A DNA stretch of 64,000 bases from Maricaulis alexandrii (GTDB taxonomy: Bacteria; Pseudomonadota; Alphaproteobacteria; Caulobacterales; Maricaulaceae), in the NCBI RefSeq assembly GCF_005871165.1, contig NZ_SWKP01000005.1:372001-436000 (forward strand). The letters run 5' to 3'. The position numbers were made by a program, and so were the translations under genes. The notes beneath the pieces are model-generated. The model did no database searches, was not told the origin of the DNA, and saw only the letters and a list, made by a program, of their open reading frames with translations. This document shows, in pieces, positions 25,864 to 35,160 of the stretch (position 1 is its first letter; every line of letters begins with the position of its first letter).

Positions 25864-28800
25864 GCCTGGAGCGCAATGACCTTCCGGCTCTGGCGGTAAA
25901 ACGGCCGGTCCTGGTGGCCGTGCTCAACCTGCTTATCATTATCGGTGGACTGGCGGCCCTGTTCGGGGTCGAAGTGCGCGAACTGCCCGATGTCGACCGA
26001 CCGGTCGTCTCCGTGACCGCGCAATTCCCGGGCGCGGCGCCGGAAACCGTCGATGCGGAGGTCACCGCCATCCTAGAAGGCGCTGTCGCCCGCGTCTCAG
26101 GCGTTCGGGAAATCGATGCGCAAAGCGAGGAAAACGGTTCGCGCGTCCGGATCGAGTTCAATCCGGGCACCGATCTGGATTCCGCCGCAGCCGATGTCCG
26201 CGAGGCCGTCAGCCGGGTCACCCGGGAACTGCCCGACCGGGTCGAGCAGGTCCGTGTGGTCAAGGCGGATGACAATGCCGATCCGATCGTCCGCCTGGCC
26301 GTTCTGTCCGAAACGCTCGACGAGGAAAGCCTCACGGCGCGGGTTGAAAATGACATCATTCCCGAATTCCTCTCCATTGACGGAGTGGCCAGTGTCGATG
26401 TGTCCGGCGAGCGTCAGCGCCTCTTGCGCGTGGTCATCGACCCGCTCCGCCTGAGCCGGTTCGGTCTCACGGTCGGCGATGTCGCCGATGCCCTCACGCA
26501 GGCGCCCTTTGATGTCCCGGTCGGCAGTTTCCGCTCCGACGAGCAGCAATTGATCGTGCGTGCTGAAGCGACGGCGGCGACACCGGACGGCGTGAAAGAC
26601 GTGATCATCTCGGGCACGACCCGGGTCGGTGATGTGGCCGAGGCCTATTTCGCGCCCGCGGATGCCACGAGTTTCGTCCGGCTGGACGGCCAGCCCATCA
26701 TCGGGCTGGGCATTGTCCGCCAGGCCCAGTCCAACACGATGTCGATCTCTGACGGTGTCGGCGCAGTGGTGGAGCGACTGAACAACCGGTTCGATGATCT
26801 GGAAATCCGGATCACCTCGGACGACGCCGTCTTCATCCAGGGATCGGTGCGGGAGGTCCTGACCAGCCTGATGATCACCGTGATCATCGTGGTCGCGACG
26901 ATCTGGCTGTTCTTCGCCCGTTTCCGCGCTTCGCTGATCCCGTCCACGGCCATTCCGGCCGCCCTGATCGGCGCTCTGGCCGGCATCTGGATTCTGGGAT
27001 TTTCCATCAATCTCCTGACCCTCCTGGCGCTGGTCCTGGCCACCGGCCTCATCGTTGATGACGCGATTGTGGTGATCGAGAACATCCAGCGCCTGCAGAA
27101 GAAGGGTTTGGGTCGTCGGGCCGCCGCCGTTCTGGGAACGCGGCAGGTTTTCTTCGCCGTTGTGGCGACCACGGCGGTTCTGGTCTCGGTCTTCGTGCCG
27201 ATCTCCTTCCTGCCCTCCACGGCGGGCCGTCTGTTCCGGGAATTCGGCTTTGTGCTGGCTCTGGCGGTCGTGATCTCGTCCTTCGTGGCGCTGTCCATCG
27301 TGCCGGCCCTGGCCGCGCGGCTCTGGCTGCATAATGACGGCGCCGCGCCGGGACCGCTGGAGCGGTTCGGCAAGGTCGTTTCGTCACTTTATGCCGGGGC
27401 CTTGCGCTGGGCGTTGAACCATCCCTGGATATCGGCTGGCCTGATGGCCCTGTCGGCTTTGGGCGCGGTGGCGGCTTTCACCGCGCTGGAACAGGAATTG
27501 GTGCCGCAGGAAGACCGCGGCCGGGTTCTCATTTTCGCCACGGGACCGGACGGGGTCGGCATCGACTTCATGGAGCGTCAGGCGGACTATATCGAAGCCG
27601 TGCTACAGCCCTATCGGGATAGTGGCGAGATCACCTCGCTGGAAACGATTGTCGGGCGCTGGGATCCGAACCGCATCTTCGTGACCGCGACCCTGGCGGA
27701 CTGGTCCGAACGCGAGCGCAGCCAGCAGGACATCATCAATGAATTGCGGGGCCCCCTGTCGGACATTCCCGGGGTGCGCGCCTCGGTGTTCGGGCGCGGC
27801 AGCCTCAATATGCGCGGTCGCAGCCGCGGGGGCATCCAGGTCGCTCTGACCGGTCGGGACTATTCGGAAATCTATGAGGCGGCGCTTCTGATGGAGCGGG
27901 AAATCGACATGAATTCCCGTGTGTTTGCGAATCCGGAAATCTCCTACCAGCCGACCCAGCCGCAATTGTCGATCCGCATTGACCGGCGCCGTGCCGCCGA
28001 CTTGGGCGTACCGCTCAGCGAGCTGTCGATGACGTTGCGGGTGATGGTCGGCGGGGATGAACTGGTTGATTTGAATGTCGGGGACCGCTCGATCCCGATC
28101 TTTCTTGAGTCGATGAATGATGCGATCGCCGATCCGGCCGATCTGCAAAACCTCTATGTCCGGTCGAATGATGGCGAACTCATTCCGATGTCCGCCCTGA
28201 CCACGATTGTCGAGGAAGGTGTCGCTGCGGAGCTGAACCGGACCGAACAGCGTCGGGCCATCGAGTTGGAGGCCGATATCGCGCCGGATGTGGCCCTGGC
28301 CGATGCCGTGCTCGAGATGGAAAGACTGGCGGATGAAATCCTGCCCGAGGGGATCGAGATCATCATGCAGGGCGAGGCCCGCACGCTGAACGAAACCTCG
28401 CGAGACATGACCATCACCTATCTCTTCGCCCTGGTGATCGTCTTCCTGGTTCTGGCGGCCCAGTTCGAGAGTGTGACCAGTCCGGTCGTGGTCATGCTGA
28501 CCGTTCCCTTCGGCCTGGCCGCGGCGGTCTATGCGCTCTTCCTGACGGGTGTGTCGCTGAACATCTTCTCCCAGATCGGCCTTGTCATGCTGATCGGCCT
28601 GATGGCCAAGAACGGGATCCTGGTGGTCGAGTTCGCCGACCAATTGCGGGCTGAGGGCAAGTCGGTACGCCAGGCGATCGAGGAAGCGGCCATCATCCGC
28701 CTTCGCCCGATCACGATGACGCTGATCTCGACCATTCTCGGCGCCTTGCCGCTGATCCTGTCTTCCGGTGCCGGGGCAGAGGCGCGCTCTTCGATTGGCT

Positions 28801-28973
28801 GGACCGTGTTCGGCGGGCTGGCCCTGTCGGGCCTGTTCACACTGTTCCTGACGCCGGTCATCTATTTGGGCATCGCCCGCTTCGGCAAGCCGCGCTCGGT
28901 CAATCTGGCCGAGCTGGAAGCGGAGCTGGCGCGGGCCGAGGCCGATCCCGAAACCGGACATCCGGCGGAATGA
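25860..28973 (+). CDS. RND efflux pump permease (tripartite pump 2)
   Basis: A 1037-residue HAE1-like RND permease. The N-terminal segment VLVAVLNLLIIIGGLAALFGV, the proton-relay Asp400-Asp401 in LIVDDAIVVIENIQR, and late membrane blocks (LVMLIGLMAKNGILVVEFADQLR) give the canonical layout. With the lipoprotein adaptor before it and the NodT-type channel after it, joined by 4-base overlaps, it forms a complete multidrug-type pump. The substrate is not predictable; there is no regulator gene in the cluster. Confidence 0.88.
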   Translation: MSLERNDLPALAVKRPVLVAVLNLLIIIGGLAALFGVEVRELPDVDRPVVSVTAQFPGAAPETVDAEVTAILEGAVARVSGVREIDAQSEENGSRVRIEFNPGTDLDSAAADVREAVSRVTRELPDRVEQVRVVKADDNADPIVRLAVLSETLDEESLTARVENDIIPEFLSIDGVASVDVSGERQRLLRVVIDPLRLSRFGLTVGDVADALTQAPFDVPVGSFRSDEQQLIVRAEATAATPDGVKDVIISGTTRVGDVAEAYFAPADATSFVRLDGQPIIGLGIVRQAQSNTMSISDGVGAVVERLNNRFDDLEIRITSDDAVFIQGSVREVLTSLMITVIIVVATIWLFFARFRASLIPSTAIPAALIGALAGIWILGFSINLLTLLALVLATGLIVDDAIVVIENIQRLQKKGLGRRAAAVLGTRQVFFAVVATTAVLVSVFVPISFLPSTAGRLFREFGFVLALAVVISSFVALSIVPALAARLWLHNDGAAPGPLERFGKVVSSLYAGALRWALNHPWISAGLMALSALGAVAAFTALEQELVPQEDRGRVLIFATGPDGVGIDFMERQADYIEAVLQPYRDSGEITSLETIVGRWDPNRIFVTATLADWSERERSQQDIINELRGPLSDIPGVRASVFGRGSLNMRGRSRGGIQVALTGRDYSEIYEAALLMEREIDMNSRVFANPEISYQPTQPQLSIRIDRRRAADLGVPLSELSMTLRVMVGGDELVDLNVGDRSIPIFLESMNDAIADPADLQNLYVRSNDGELIPMSALTTIVEEGVAAELNRTEQRRAIELEADIAPDVALADAVLEMERLADEILPEGIEIIMQGEARTLNETSRDMTITYLFALVIVFLVLAAQFESVTSPVVVMLTVPFGLAAAVYALFLTGVSLNIFSQIGLVMLIGLMAKNGILVVEFADQLRAEGKSVRQAIEEAAIIRLRPITMTLISTILGALPLILSSGAGAEARSSIGWTVFGGLALSGLFTLFLTPVIYLGIARFGKPRSVNLAELEAELARAEADPETGHPAE

Positions 28974-30367
28974 GTGCGATGATGAAGCGTGTCTGTCTGG
29001 CCCTGCCCCTGTTGGCCTTGGGTGCCTGTGTGGTCGGTCCGGATCATGTGGCTCCGGACCCGGTACTTCCGGCCGCCTATTCCGCGCCGGCTTCGCCGCT
29101 GCCTGTCTCAGGCGGGCTGTGGTGGCAGGGGTTCGAGGATGCCGCGCTGGACGGGTTGATCGGCGAGGCGCTCTCCGGAAACATCGATCTGGCGGTTGCC
29201 CGTGAACGCCTGGTCGAGGCGAATGCACTGGTCGAGGCAGAGGCGGCGGGTCTGCGTCCTTCGGTGGGTGCCGAGCTGGACGCCAGCGGCACCAGCGTGA
29301 TCTCCGGCAGTGGCAATGCCGGAACCGGGGCCTCGGCCGGTCTGGTCTTCGGCTTCGTGCCGGATCTCTTCGGTGGCCAGCGACGCCGGATCGAGCGGGC
29401 CGAGGCGCAGCGTGACGCGGTGGCTTTCGACGAGACCGATATCCGCCGCACCACCGTCGCCACGATTGCCGAACGCTATATCGACTGGCAGCGCAGCCGC
29501 GCCCGCCTCGAATTGCTGGATACATCCCTGGCCCTGCAGCAGCAGACACTGGATATCGTCGAGCGCCGGGCCGAAGCCGGTCTGTCGGCGGATCTGGACG
29601 TGCAGCGGGCCGCCGCCGATCTGGCAACGACGCGTGCCCAGAAGGGCAATCTGGACATCGCCCTGGCGTCAGCCCGGCACGACCTCGCCATTCTGACTGG
29701 ACAGGCCCCGACCGGGTTTGCGGCGCTGGACGACGTACCGGTCCTCTTGCCAGATTTCAGGGGCGGACCGGCGAGCGGTGTGCCGGCGGACCTGGTGCGT
29801 CAGCGGGCGGATCTTCGGGCCGCCGAGCGTGATCTGGCCGCGGCGTCGGCCGGGATTGGTGTCGCGGAAGCGGACCTCTATCCGGCGCTCTCCATCCCGG
29901 GACGGTTGACCGGGGATATCGGTGCGGCGGACCGGATCGTGGACGATGTCGTGGACCAGCTCGGTATCGCCCTGTCGCTGAGCCTCACCGATGGCGGGGA
30001 ACGCCGCGCCAATGTGCGGGCCGCCGAGGCCCGGGCCCGTCAGGCCGCCCTCGTCTATCAGGGCGTGCTTCTGGATGCGCTGGGCGAGGTCGAGACCGCC
30101 CTGGTCACGATCGACGCCATCGAAGCGCAATCCATTGAATTACAGACCGCCGTCACCGCGTCGGAACAGGCCTTTGACCAGCTCAACGCGCTGTACCGCG
30201 AAGGCCTGGCGAGCTTCATCGACATCCTGGACGCCCAACGCACCCTGATCTCCAGTCGCCAATCGCAGCTGGAAAGCCGGGCCAATCATGCCAAGGCGAT
30301 CATCGGTCTGTACCGGGCGCTCGGCGCTCCGGTCACTCCTGCGCCGGATCCAGCGTCGCCGACTTGA
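28970..30367 (+). CDS. NodT-family outer membrane efflux lipoprotein
   Basis: A 465-residue TolC-like outer membrane factor. The signal ends at the lipobox LGAC, giving a lipid-anchored channel. Two structural repeats with long helices (ALVEAEAAGLRPSVG, RVAAADLATTRAQK-like region, and LRAAERDLAAASAGIGVAEADLYPALSI) match the NodT/OEP family, and YREGLASFIDILDAQRTL near the C terminus is typical. It completes the tripartite pump. Its 3' end overlaps that of modC by 35 bases on the opposite strand. Confidence 0.87.
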   Translation: MSAMMKRVCLALPLLALGACVVGPDHVAPDPVLPAAYSAPASPLPVSGGLWWQGFEDAALDGLIGEALSGNIDLAVARERLVEANALVEAEAAGLRPSVGAELDASGTSVISGSGNAGTGASAGLVFGFVPDLFGGQRRRIERAEAQRDAVAFDETDIRRTTVATIAERYIDWQRSRARLELLDTSLALQQQTLDIVERRAEAGLSADLDVQRAAADLATTRAQKGNLDIALASARHDLAILTGQAPTGFAALDDVPVLLPDFRGGPASGVPADLVRQRADLRAAERDLAAASAGIGVAEADLYPALSIPGRLTGDIGAADRIVDDVVDQLGIALSLSLTDGGERRANVRAAEARARQAALVYQGVLLDALGEVETALVTIDAIEAQSIELQTAVTASEQAFDQLNALYREGLASFIDILDAQRTLISSRQSQLESRANHAKAIIGLYRALGAPVTPAPDPASPT

Positions 30368-31409
30368 TCAGCGCGATCACGGACTGCCCCGTCTCCAGTG
30401 ACAGGCTGTCGGCTGCGGCCCGGGTGATCCGTGCGGTGAGGACTTGCCCATCCAGAGCCAGATCCAGATCGCAATAGGCCGTGCCGGGCTGCGGGCGGAT
30501 CCCTTTGATCCGGACCGGGATCTGGTTGCGGATCGACAGGCCGGGCACGGGGTCGAGGGCCAGGGCGACATCGCGGGCCCGAACGATCAGGCGAAGGGAC
30601 GCCCCCGCCGGCACTTCACCCAGTCCAGGCAGAACCAGGCTGGCTTCGCCCAGTCGGACCGTGCTGAGCCCGTTCTCCGTGTCATGGCCGGCCAGGTGTC
30701 CTTCCAGCAGCGAAAACGGATGGCTCGCATCCTGTGCCGCGAGCCAGTCATTCAAGGGGTGGCACGCGCCGCATTGACCGTCCCGGACCGGCAGGACGTG
30801 ATCGGCAAGCTGTGCGATCTCGGCCCTGGAATGACTGACATGCAGGGCGGGAATGCCGTGGTCCAGCAAGAGCTGGCGCAGGTCAGGCAGAAGCCGGTTT
30901 CGCCGTGCTGTATCGACGGCCGACAGGGGCTCGTCCAGCAGGAGAAGGCGCGGTCGTGACAACAGAGCCCGCCCCAGAGACACCCGCTGGCGCTCACCGC
31001 CGGACAGTCCCGCCACCGCCCGTTTGAGCAGGGGGTGAAGGTCCAGAAGCGCGATGATTTCGGCCCGGTCCGGCCCGGGCGTTCCGGCCGGTGCCCGCGC
31101 CGCACCATAGGCCAGATTGCCGGCGACGCTTTGATGCGGGAAAAGCCGGGTGTCCTGGAAGGCGATGCCGATGCGGCGGCGGTGCACCGGCATGCGGCAG
31201 GTCCCGTCATGCCAGGTTTCGCCAGCGAAACGAACCTGGCCGGACAGGCCGGAATCCAGCCCTGCGATCGCCCGCAGGAGCGAGGTCTTGCCGGCACCGG
31301 ATGACCCGCTGACCGAAACAATGCCGCAGGCCGGGAGGCTGGCCCGGCCGCGCAGGATGAAGCCCCCGATCCGGCGCGTGAGGTCGAATTCCAGGCCGCT
31401 ATCCGTCAT
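30333..31409 (-). CDS. modC: Molybdate ABC transporter ATPase
   Basis: A 358-residue ABC ATPase. Walker A is GSSGAGKT (35-42), the signature LSGGERQ (135-141), Walker B LLLLDEP (155-161), and a C-terminal TOBE/Mop domain from about 290 (IPVRIKGIRPQPGTAY) binds oxyanion and identifies ModC over other importer ATPases. It powers molybdate (or tungstate) uptake with ModB and ModA. The start overlaps modB by 11 bases. The C-terminal codons overlap the end of the efflux lipoprotein gene. Confidence 0.88.
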   Translation of the reverse strand: MTDSGLEFDLTRRIGGFILRGRASLPACGIVSVSGSSGAGKTSLLRAIAGLDSGLSGQVRFAGETWHDGTCRMPVHRRRIGIAFQDTRLFPHQSVAGNLAYGAARAPAGTPGPDRAEIIALLDLHPLLKRAVAGLSGGERQRVSLGRALLSRPRLLLLDEPLSAVDTARRNRLLPDLRQLLLDHGIPALHVSHSRAEIAQLADHVLPVRDGQCGACHPLNDWLAAQDASHPFSLLEGHLAGHDTENGLSTVRLGEASLVLPGLGEVPAGASLRLIVRARDVALALDPVPGLSIRNQIPVRIKGIRPQPGTAYCDLDLALDGQVLTARITRAAADSLSLETGQSVIALIKSATLDPAQE

Positions 31410-32073
31410 GGCGCGGGCTCCGGCGATTCAGCCAGTAAACCAGGCTGAGCACGATGAGGGAGAGAATGACCAGTCCGGCGGCGAGGGCGTGGGCCTGGTC
31501 ATAGCGCAGCGCCTCGACATGGTCGTAGAGCGCGATGGAGAGGGTTCGGGTCCGGCCGGGAATATTGCCTCCGACCATCAGGACCACGCCGAACTCGCCG
31601 ATCGTGTGGATGAAGGTGAGAATGCCCGCCGTCAGAAAGCCGCGCGCGGACAGTGGCAGGACCAGGCTGAAGAACCGGTCCAGGGGCGAGGCGCCAAGAC
31701 TGGCCGCGGCCTCGATCTGGTCCCGGCCGATCCGGTCAAAGGCCGTCTGGAGCGGCTGCACCATGAAGGGCAGGGAATAGAGGATGGAAGCGATCACGAG
31801 CCCCGCGAAGGAGAAGGTCAGCGTGTCGCCGGTCACCGTCACCCAGAACCGCCCGATCGGGGCGGTCGGGTTGAGCAGAATGAGAAGATAGAAACCGATC
31901 ACGGTTGGCGGCAGGATCAGGGGCAGGGCCGTGATGGCCTCGATGAAAGGCCGGACCCGGCTGCGCGTATTGGCCAGCCACCAGGCAAGCGGCGTGCCCA
32001 GCACAAACAGGATCAGGGTTGTGACGGCCGCCAGGTTCAGGGTGAGGAGAATGGCCGGAACGGATCCGCTCAT
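31399..32073 (-). CDS. modB: Molybdate ABC transporter permease
   Basis: A 224-residue inner membrane permease with about five or six membrane segments. ASLGASPLDRFFSLVLPLSARGFLTAGILTF is the cytoplasmic EAA loop that docks on ModC. GNIPGRTRTLSIALYD is typical of ModB. It overlaps modA by 4 bases and modC by 11. Confidence 0.87.
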   Translation of the reverse strand: MSGSVPAILLTLNLAAVTTLILFVLGTPLAWWLANTRSRVRPFIEAITALPLILPPTVIGFYLLILLNPTAPIGRFWVTVTGDTLTFSFAGLVIASILYSLPFMVQPLQTAFDRIGRDQIEAAASLGASPLDRFFSLVLPLSARGFLTAGILTFIHTIGEFGVVLMVGGNIPGRTRTLSIALYDHVEALRYDQAHALAAGLVILSLIVLSLVYWLNRRSPRHDG

Positions 32074-32816
32074 TCCGCCGCCCCATAGCCATAAGCGTCG
32101 AGGATGTCGGTGGCTGTCGGGCTGATCAGAAAATCCATCCAGGCCCGCGCCGCCTCATTGTCCCGGGCCTGAAGCAGAAGCACAGCATCCTGCCGGATCG
32201 GGTCGTGCCAGTCAGCGGGGATCAAGGACGCAGAGGACGGTCCGATCCCGCCGAGTTGGGCGCGGGCAATGAAGGCGAGGTCGGCATTGCCGGTGGTGAA
32301 CATGGCCAGTGTCTGCGCCACATTCTGGCCGCGCAGGCGCTGGCGTTCGGGCAGACATACATCGAGCCGGTCCAGAACCTGCTCTGCCGCGCGGCCATAA
32401 GGGGCCAGGTCGGCATTGGCGAGCGCCAGTCTTTGCACATCGCCGGCGCGCAGTCTGTCCAATGGCGGCAGGTCTGCGGTGTCGGCTCCAACCAGGACCA
32501 GCCGGCCCATGGCATAGGGGGTCAGCGTATCTGCATCGGCCAGTCCATCCGCGACAAGCCGGGCCGGTCGCTCGGTATCGGCGGCGAGAAAGACATCATA
32601 GGGCGCGCCCTGCCGGATCTGGGCATAGAGGGCGCCCGTGGAACCGGTGGCGATGCGGATTGTGTGACCGGTCTCGGCCTGGAACGCTGCGGCCAGATCC
32701 TCGGCCGGACGGGTGAAGTTCGCGGCCACGGCGATGAGGGCCTCCTCTGCGGCTGCAGAGGCCGGAGCCGTCAGGCCAAGGCCGGCGGCGAGAAGGAGGC
32801 GGGCAAGCGCGATCAT
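32070..32816 (-). CDS. modA: Molybdate-binding periplasmic protein
   Basis: A 248-residue substrate-binding protein with a signal peptide (about 1-23, ending ASAAA). The ModA pattern is visible: IAVAANFTRPAEDLAAAF, IATGSTGALYAQIRQGAPYDVFLAAD and the oxyanion-binding serines within these. It is the first gene of modABC. No ModE box was recognised in the 65 bases upstream. Confidence 0.87.
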   Translation of the reverse strand: MIALARLLLAAGLGLTAPASAAAEEALIAVAANFTRPAEDLAAAFQAETGHTIRIATGSTGALYAQIRQGAPYDVFLAADTERPARLVADGLADADTLTPYAMGRLVLVGADTADLPPLDRLRAGDVQRLALANADLAPYGRAAEQVLDRLDVCLPERQRLRGQNVAQTLAMFTTGNADLAFIARAQLGGIGPSSASLIPADWHDPIRQDAVLLLQARDNEAARAWMDFLISPTATDILDAYGYGAAE

Positions 32817-32881
32817 GCGGGCAGATGAGCCCAGTCGTCAGACCGGTGCAAGTCCCGACATCGTGCGGGAAATGTGATGGG

Positions 32882-35011
32882 TCAGGCGGCCATCCGGTCT
32901 TGCAGGGCGCGGGCGGTCATGGGTGGCCCGTAATACCAGCCCTGCAGATAGTCGAAGCCGAGCAGGCAGAGCATGGAGGCCTGGGTCTCCGTTTCCACGC
33001 CCTCAGCGACCATGTCGAGATTGAGGGCATCGCCCAGAAGGGCGAGGGCCTGCAGCATCTTGTTCGGGCCGTCGCCCTTGCCGATCGACGCGACGAAGGT
33101 CCGGTCCACCTTGATCTTGGAGAAGGGCAGCATGTGCAGATAGCCCATGGAGGCGAAACCGGTCCCGAAATCATCCAGATTGACGCGGAAGCCGGCCTCG
33201 TGGAATTCCATCAGGCGCTGCTTGGCCTGTTCGAAATCATCCACCAGAACGGTTTCGGTCAGTTCCAGTTCGATCTGGCTGGAGCTCATGCCGGCGGCGG
33301 CAAAGCTCTCCAGATAGCGCGCGCACAATTCCGGATCATGCAATTGCACCGGGGACAGGTTGATCGAGACGGAATAGTCCGCGCTTGGGCCGATATCGGC
33401 ACACACGGATTCAACCACGAAGTCACCAAGCGACCGGATCAGGTGGGAGCGTTCGGCCACTTTGATGAAGACGTCCGGCGGAACAGCACCGCGGGACGGG
33501 TGCTCCCAACGCAGCAGGGCTTCGACCGATGCGATACTGCCATCGTTGGCGCGGACGATCGGCTGGTAGACAACGCGGAATTCCCGGCGTTCCAGCCCGG
33601 CTTCGATATCAGCTTCCAGCGCCTGGTGTTCGGCCTGTTCCAGGCCCAGGCTGGCGTCATAGCACAGCGGGTGATCGAGCTGATCGGACTTGGCGCGGTA
33701 CATGGCCAAGTCGGCATCGCGGATTAGTTCGCTGAAGGGTTTGATGGCGTCGGGCCGTGACCAGGCGATGCCGATCGCCGCGCCGATTTCGAACTGGCGG
33801 CCATTGAATTCGAACCGCTCTTCCAGACTGTCCGTCAGGGCGCGCGCAATCGGCAGGGCCTGGCTGGCATGCGCCTGTCCGATGAGGGCACAGGCGAACT
33901 CGTCACCGCCAATGCGGGCGATGTGAACACCGTCCGGCAGCGCGGCCTGGAATTTCTCGGCGACCCCACGGATCACGGCATCCCCGGCATCATGTCCGGC
34001 CTTGTCATTGACCGATTTGAAGCCGTTCAGATCGATATAGATGATGGCGGCCGCGCCCTCGTCGGCGGCCTGCCGGGCCGCCGGGCTTTCGGTGTAGCGC
34101 GTGAAGCCCAAACGGTTGGGCAGGCCGCTCAGACTGTCCGTCGTGGCCGCATGCACCGCCCGCTGCTCATTGCGTTCTGCCCGTCGCGCCAGAGAGCGCG
34201 CCTTGTGGACGATGAACTGTGCCGCGATGAAAAAGGCGGCGATGTAAAGGATGAGCGGCAAGAAGGTGAAGCGCAGCGTATCCATGCCGGGTCTAGAAGG
34301 CGTCCAGGTCACGGCAGCAACGGAGTGTCCGAAATGGTCGCCCACTTCCATGATCGGTCCGCTGAACTCGTGACTATCGTCGACGAGCGTAATGGCATCG
34401 ACCAGAAAACGGGACGACATGTCATCCATGAAGGCTTGGTCAAGCCGTGTGCCGATGATCAGGAGTGGGTCATTCATCGGATCTGTCGCGGCTCGGTCAT
34501 CGTATTCACCGACAACCGTGCCGGAGGCGATATAGGCAAATCCGTTGTGTTCGAGCATGTGGCTGCCGATGAATTCTGAATTCTCATAGGCCGAAGCGAG
34601 GTCGGACCGGATGGCGAGCAATTGCTCTTCCGTCAGAAGCTTGGGGATGGGGGTTTCCCCATTATCCCGGTGCCAGGAGATGGAGTAGGCATCGTCCTTT
34701 GACACCATGACAACAAAGTCGAAGCCCAGATGGTCAGAGAAGGAAGACGCCATGCTGACCGAAAGCTCGTCCACAGCGCGCTCTTCCAGCAGGTCCCGGG
34801 CATAGCCCCACCAGCCATAGTCGGTGACCCAGGTTTCGTTGTGGTGGATGGCGGTCTCGATGCCGGCCGACAGGAGTTGGCGGTCATTCTGCGCGGCATT
34901 GCGATTCAGGGCGCCGACAAAGAAATAGATCATCAGGACAGACGCGATCAGGCTGACCAGCGCTGCCACATTGATGAAGCGTCCCAATTGTGTGTCGAGC
35001 GTACGACGCAT
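32882..35011 (-). CDS. Membrane c-di-GMP protein: CHASE4-GGDEF-EAL
   Basis: 709 residues. Membrane segment 1 at about 12-35, a periplasmic CHASE4-type sensor (36-247, with the typical NETWVTDYGWWGY start), membrane segment 2 at 248-268, GGDEF domain from about 285 with intact GGDEF at 368-372, and EAL domain with EALLR at 497-501, DDFGTG at 613-618 and EGVETE near the end. Both catalytic signatures are intact, so it could make or break c-di-GMP. An RxxD inhibitory site five residues before GGDEF is absent. It is a single-gene unit with an AT-rich 149-base upstream gap containing an 11-bp hairpin. Confidence 0.88.
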   Translation of the reverse strand: MRRTLDTQLGRFINVAALVSLIASVLMIYFFVGALNRNAAQNDRQLLSAGIETAIHHNETWVTDYGWWGYARDLLEERAVDELSVSMASSFSDHLGFDFVVMVSKDDAYSISWHRDNGETPIPKLLTEEQLLAIRSDLASAYENSEFIGSHMLEHNGFAYIASGTVVGEYDDRAATDPMNDPLLIIGTRLDQAFMDDMSSRFLVDAITLVDDSHEFSGPIMEVGDHFGHSVAAVTWTPSRPGMDTLRFTFLPLILYIAAFFIAAQFIVHKARSLARRAERNEQRAVHAATTDSLSGLPNRLGFTRYTESPAARQAADEGAAAIIYIDLNGFKSVNDKAGHDAGDAVIRGVAEKFQAALPDGVHIARIGGDEFACALIGQAHASQALPIARALTDSLEERFEFNGRQFEIGAAIGIAWSRPDAIKPFSELIRDADLAMYRAKSDQLDHPLCYDASLGLEQAEHQALEADIEAGLERREFRVVYQPIVRANDGSIASVEALLRWEHPSRGAVPPDVFIKVAERSHLIRSLGDFVVESVCADIGPSADYSVSINLSPVQLHDPELCARYLESFAAAGMSSSQIELELTETVLVDDFEQAKQRLMEFHEAGFRVNLDDFGTGFASMGYLHMLPFSKIKVDRTFVASIGKGDGPNKMLQALALLGDALNLDMVAEGVETETQASMLCLLGFDYLQGWYYGPPMTARALQDRMAA

Positions 35012-35021
35012 CCTGCCAGTC

Positions 35022-35052
35022 GTCCCGGTTCAATTCGATCGAACCGGGACGA
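35022..35052 (-). promoter_or_regulatory. Long perfect hairpin in the leader of the GGDEF-EAL gene
   Basis: Perfect 11-base arms CGTCCCGGTTC and GAACCGGGACG with a 9-base loop, ending 11 bases before the ATG at 35011, next to the ribosome binding region. No T run follows. It is either a dyad operator or an mRNA structure able to affect initiation. An AT-rich stretch with TATACA on the minus strand (35088-35093) may hold the promoter. Confidence 0.45.
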
Positions 35053-35160
35053 TGGCAGACGTTGGTAAAGAGGCCGTCAGCAAGCCTGTATAAAATTTAT
35101 GGAAGACGGAATTCTTCTTGTGTATCCAATTAAATCAATGGGATAGAATTTTACTGGGTG

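Noticed and set aside
32838-32880. A stretch on the plus strand (CCGGTGCAAGTCC, then TGCGGGAAATGTGATGG) resembling the conserved core of a cobalamin riboswitch
   Set aside because: No B12 box (GAGACC-type segment) follows, the plus-strand sequence downstream is the antisense of the GGDEF-EAL gene, and modA reads the other strand. It is probably chance or at most a decayed remnant.
35080-35150. AT-rich stretch considered as a replication origin or small RNA gene
   Set aside because: No iterons, DnaA boxes or hairpin with T run; it is better explained as the promoter region of the GGDEF-EAL gene.
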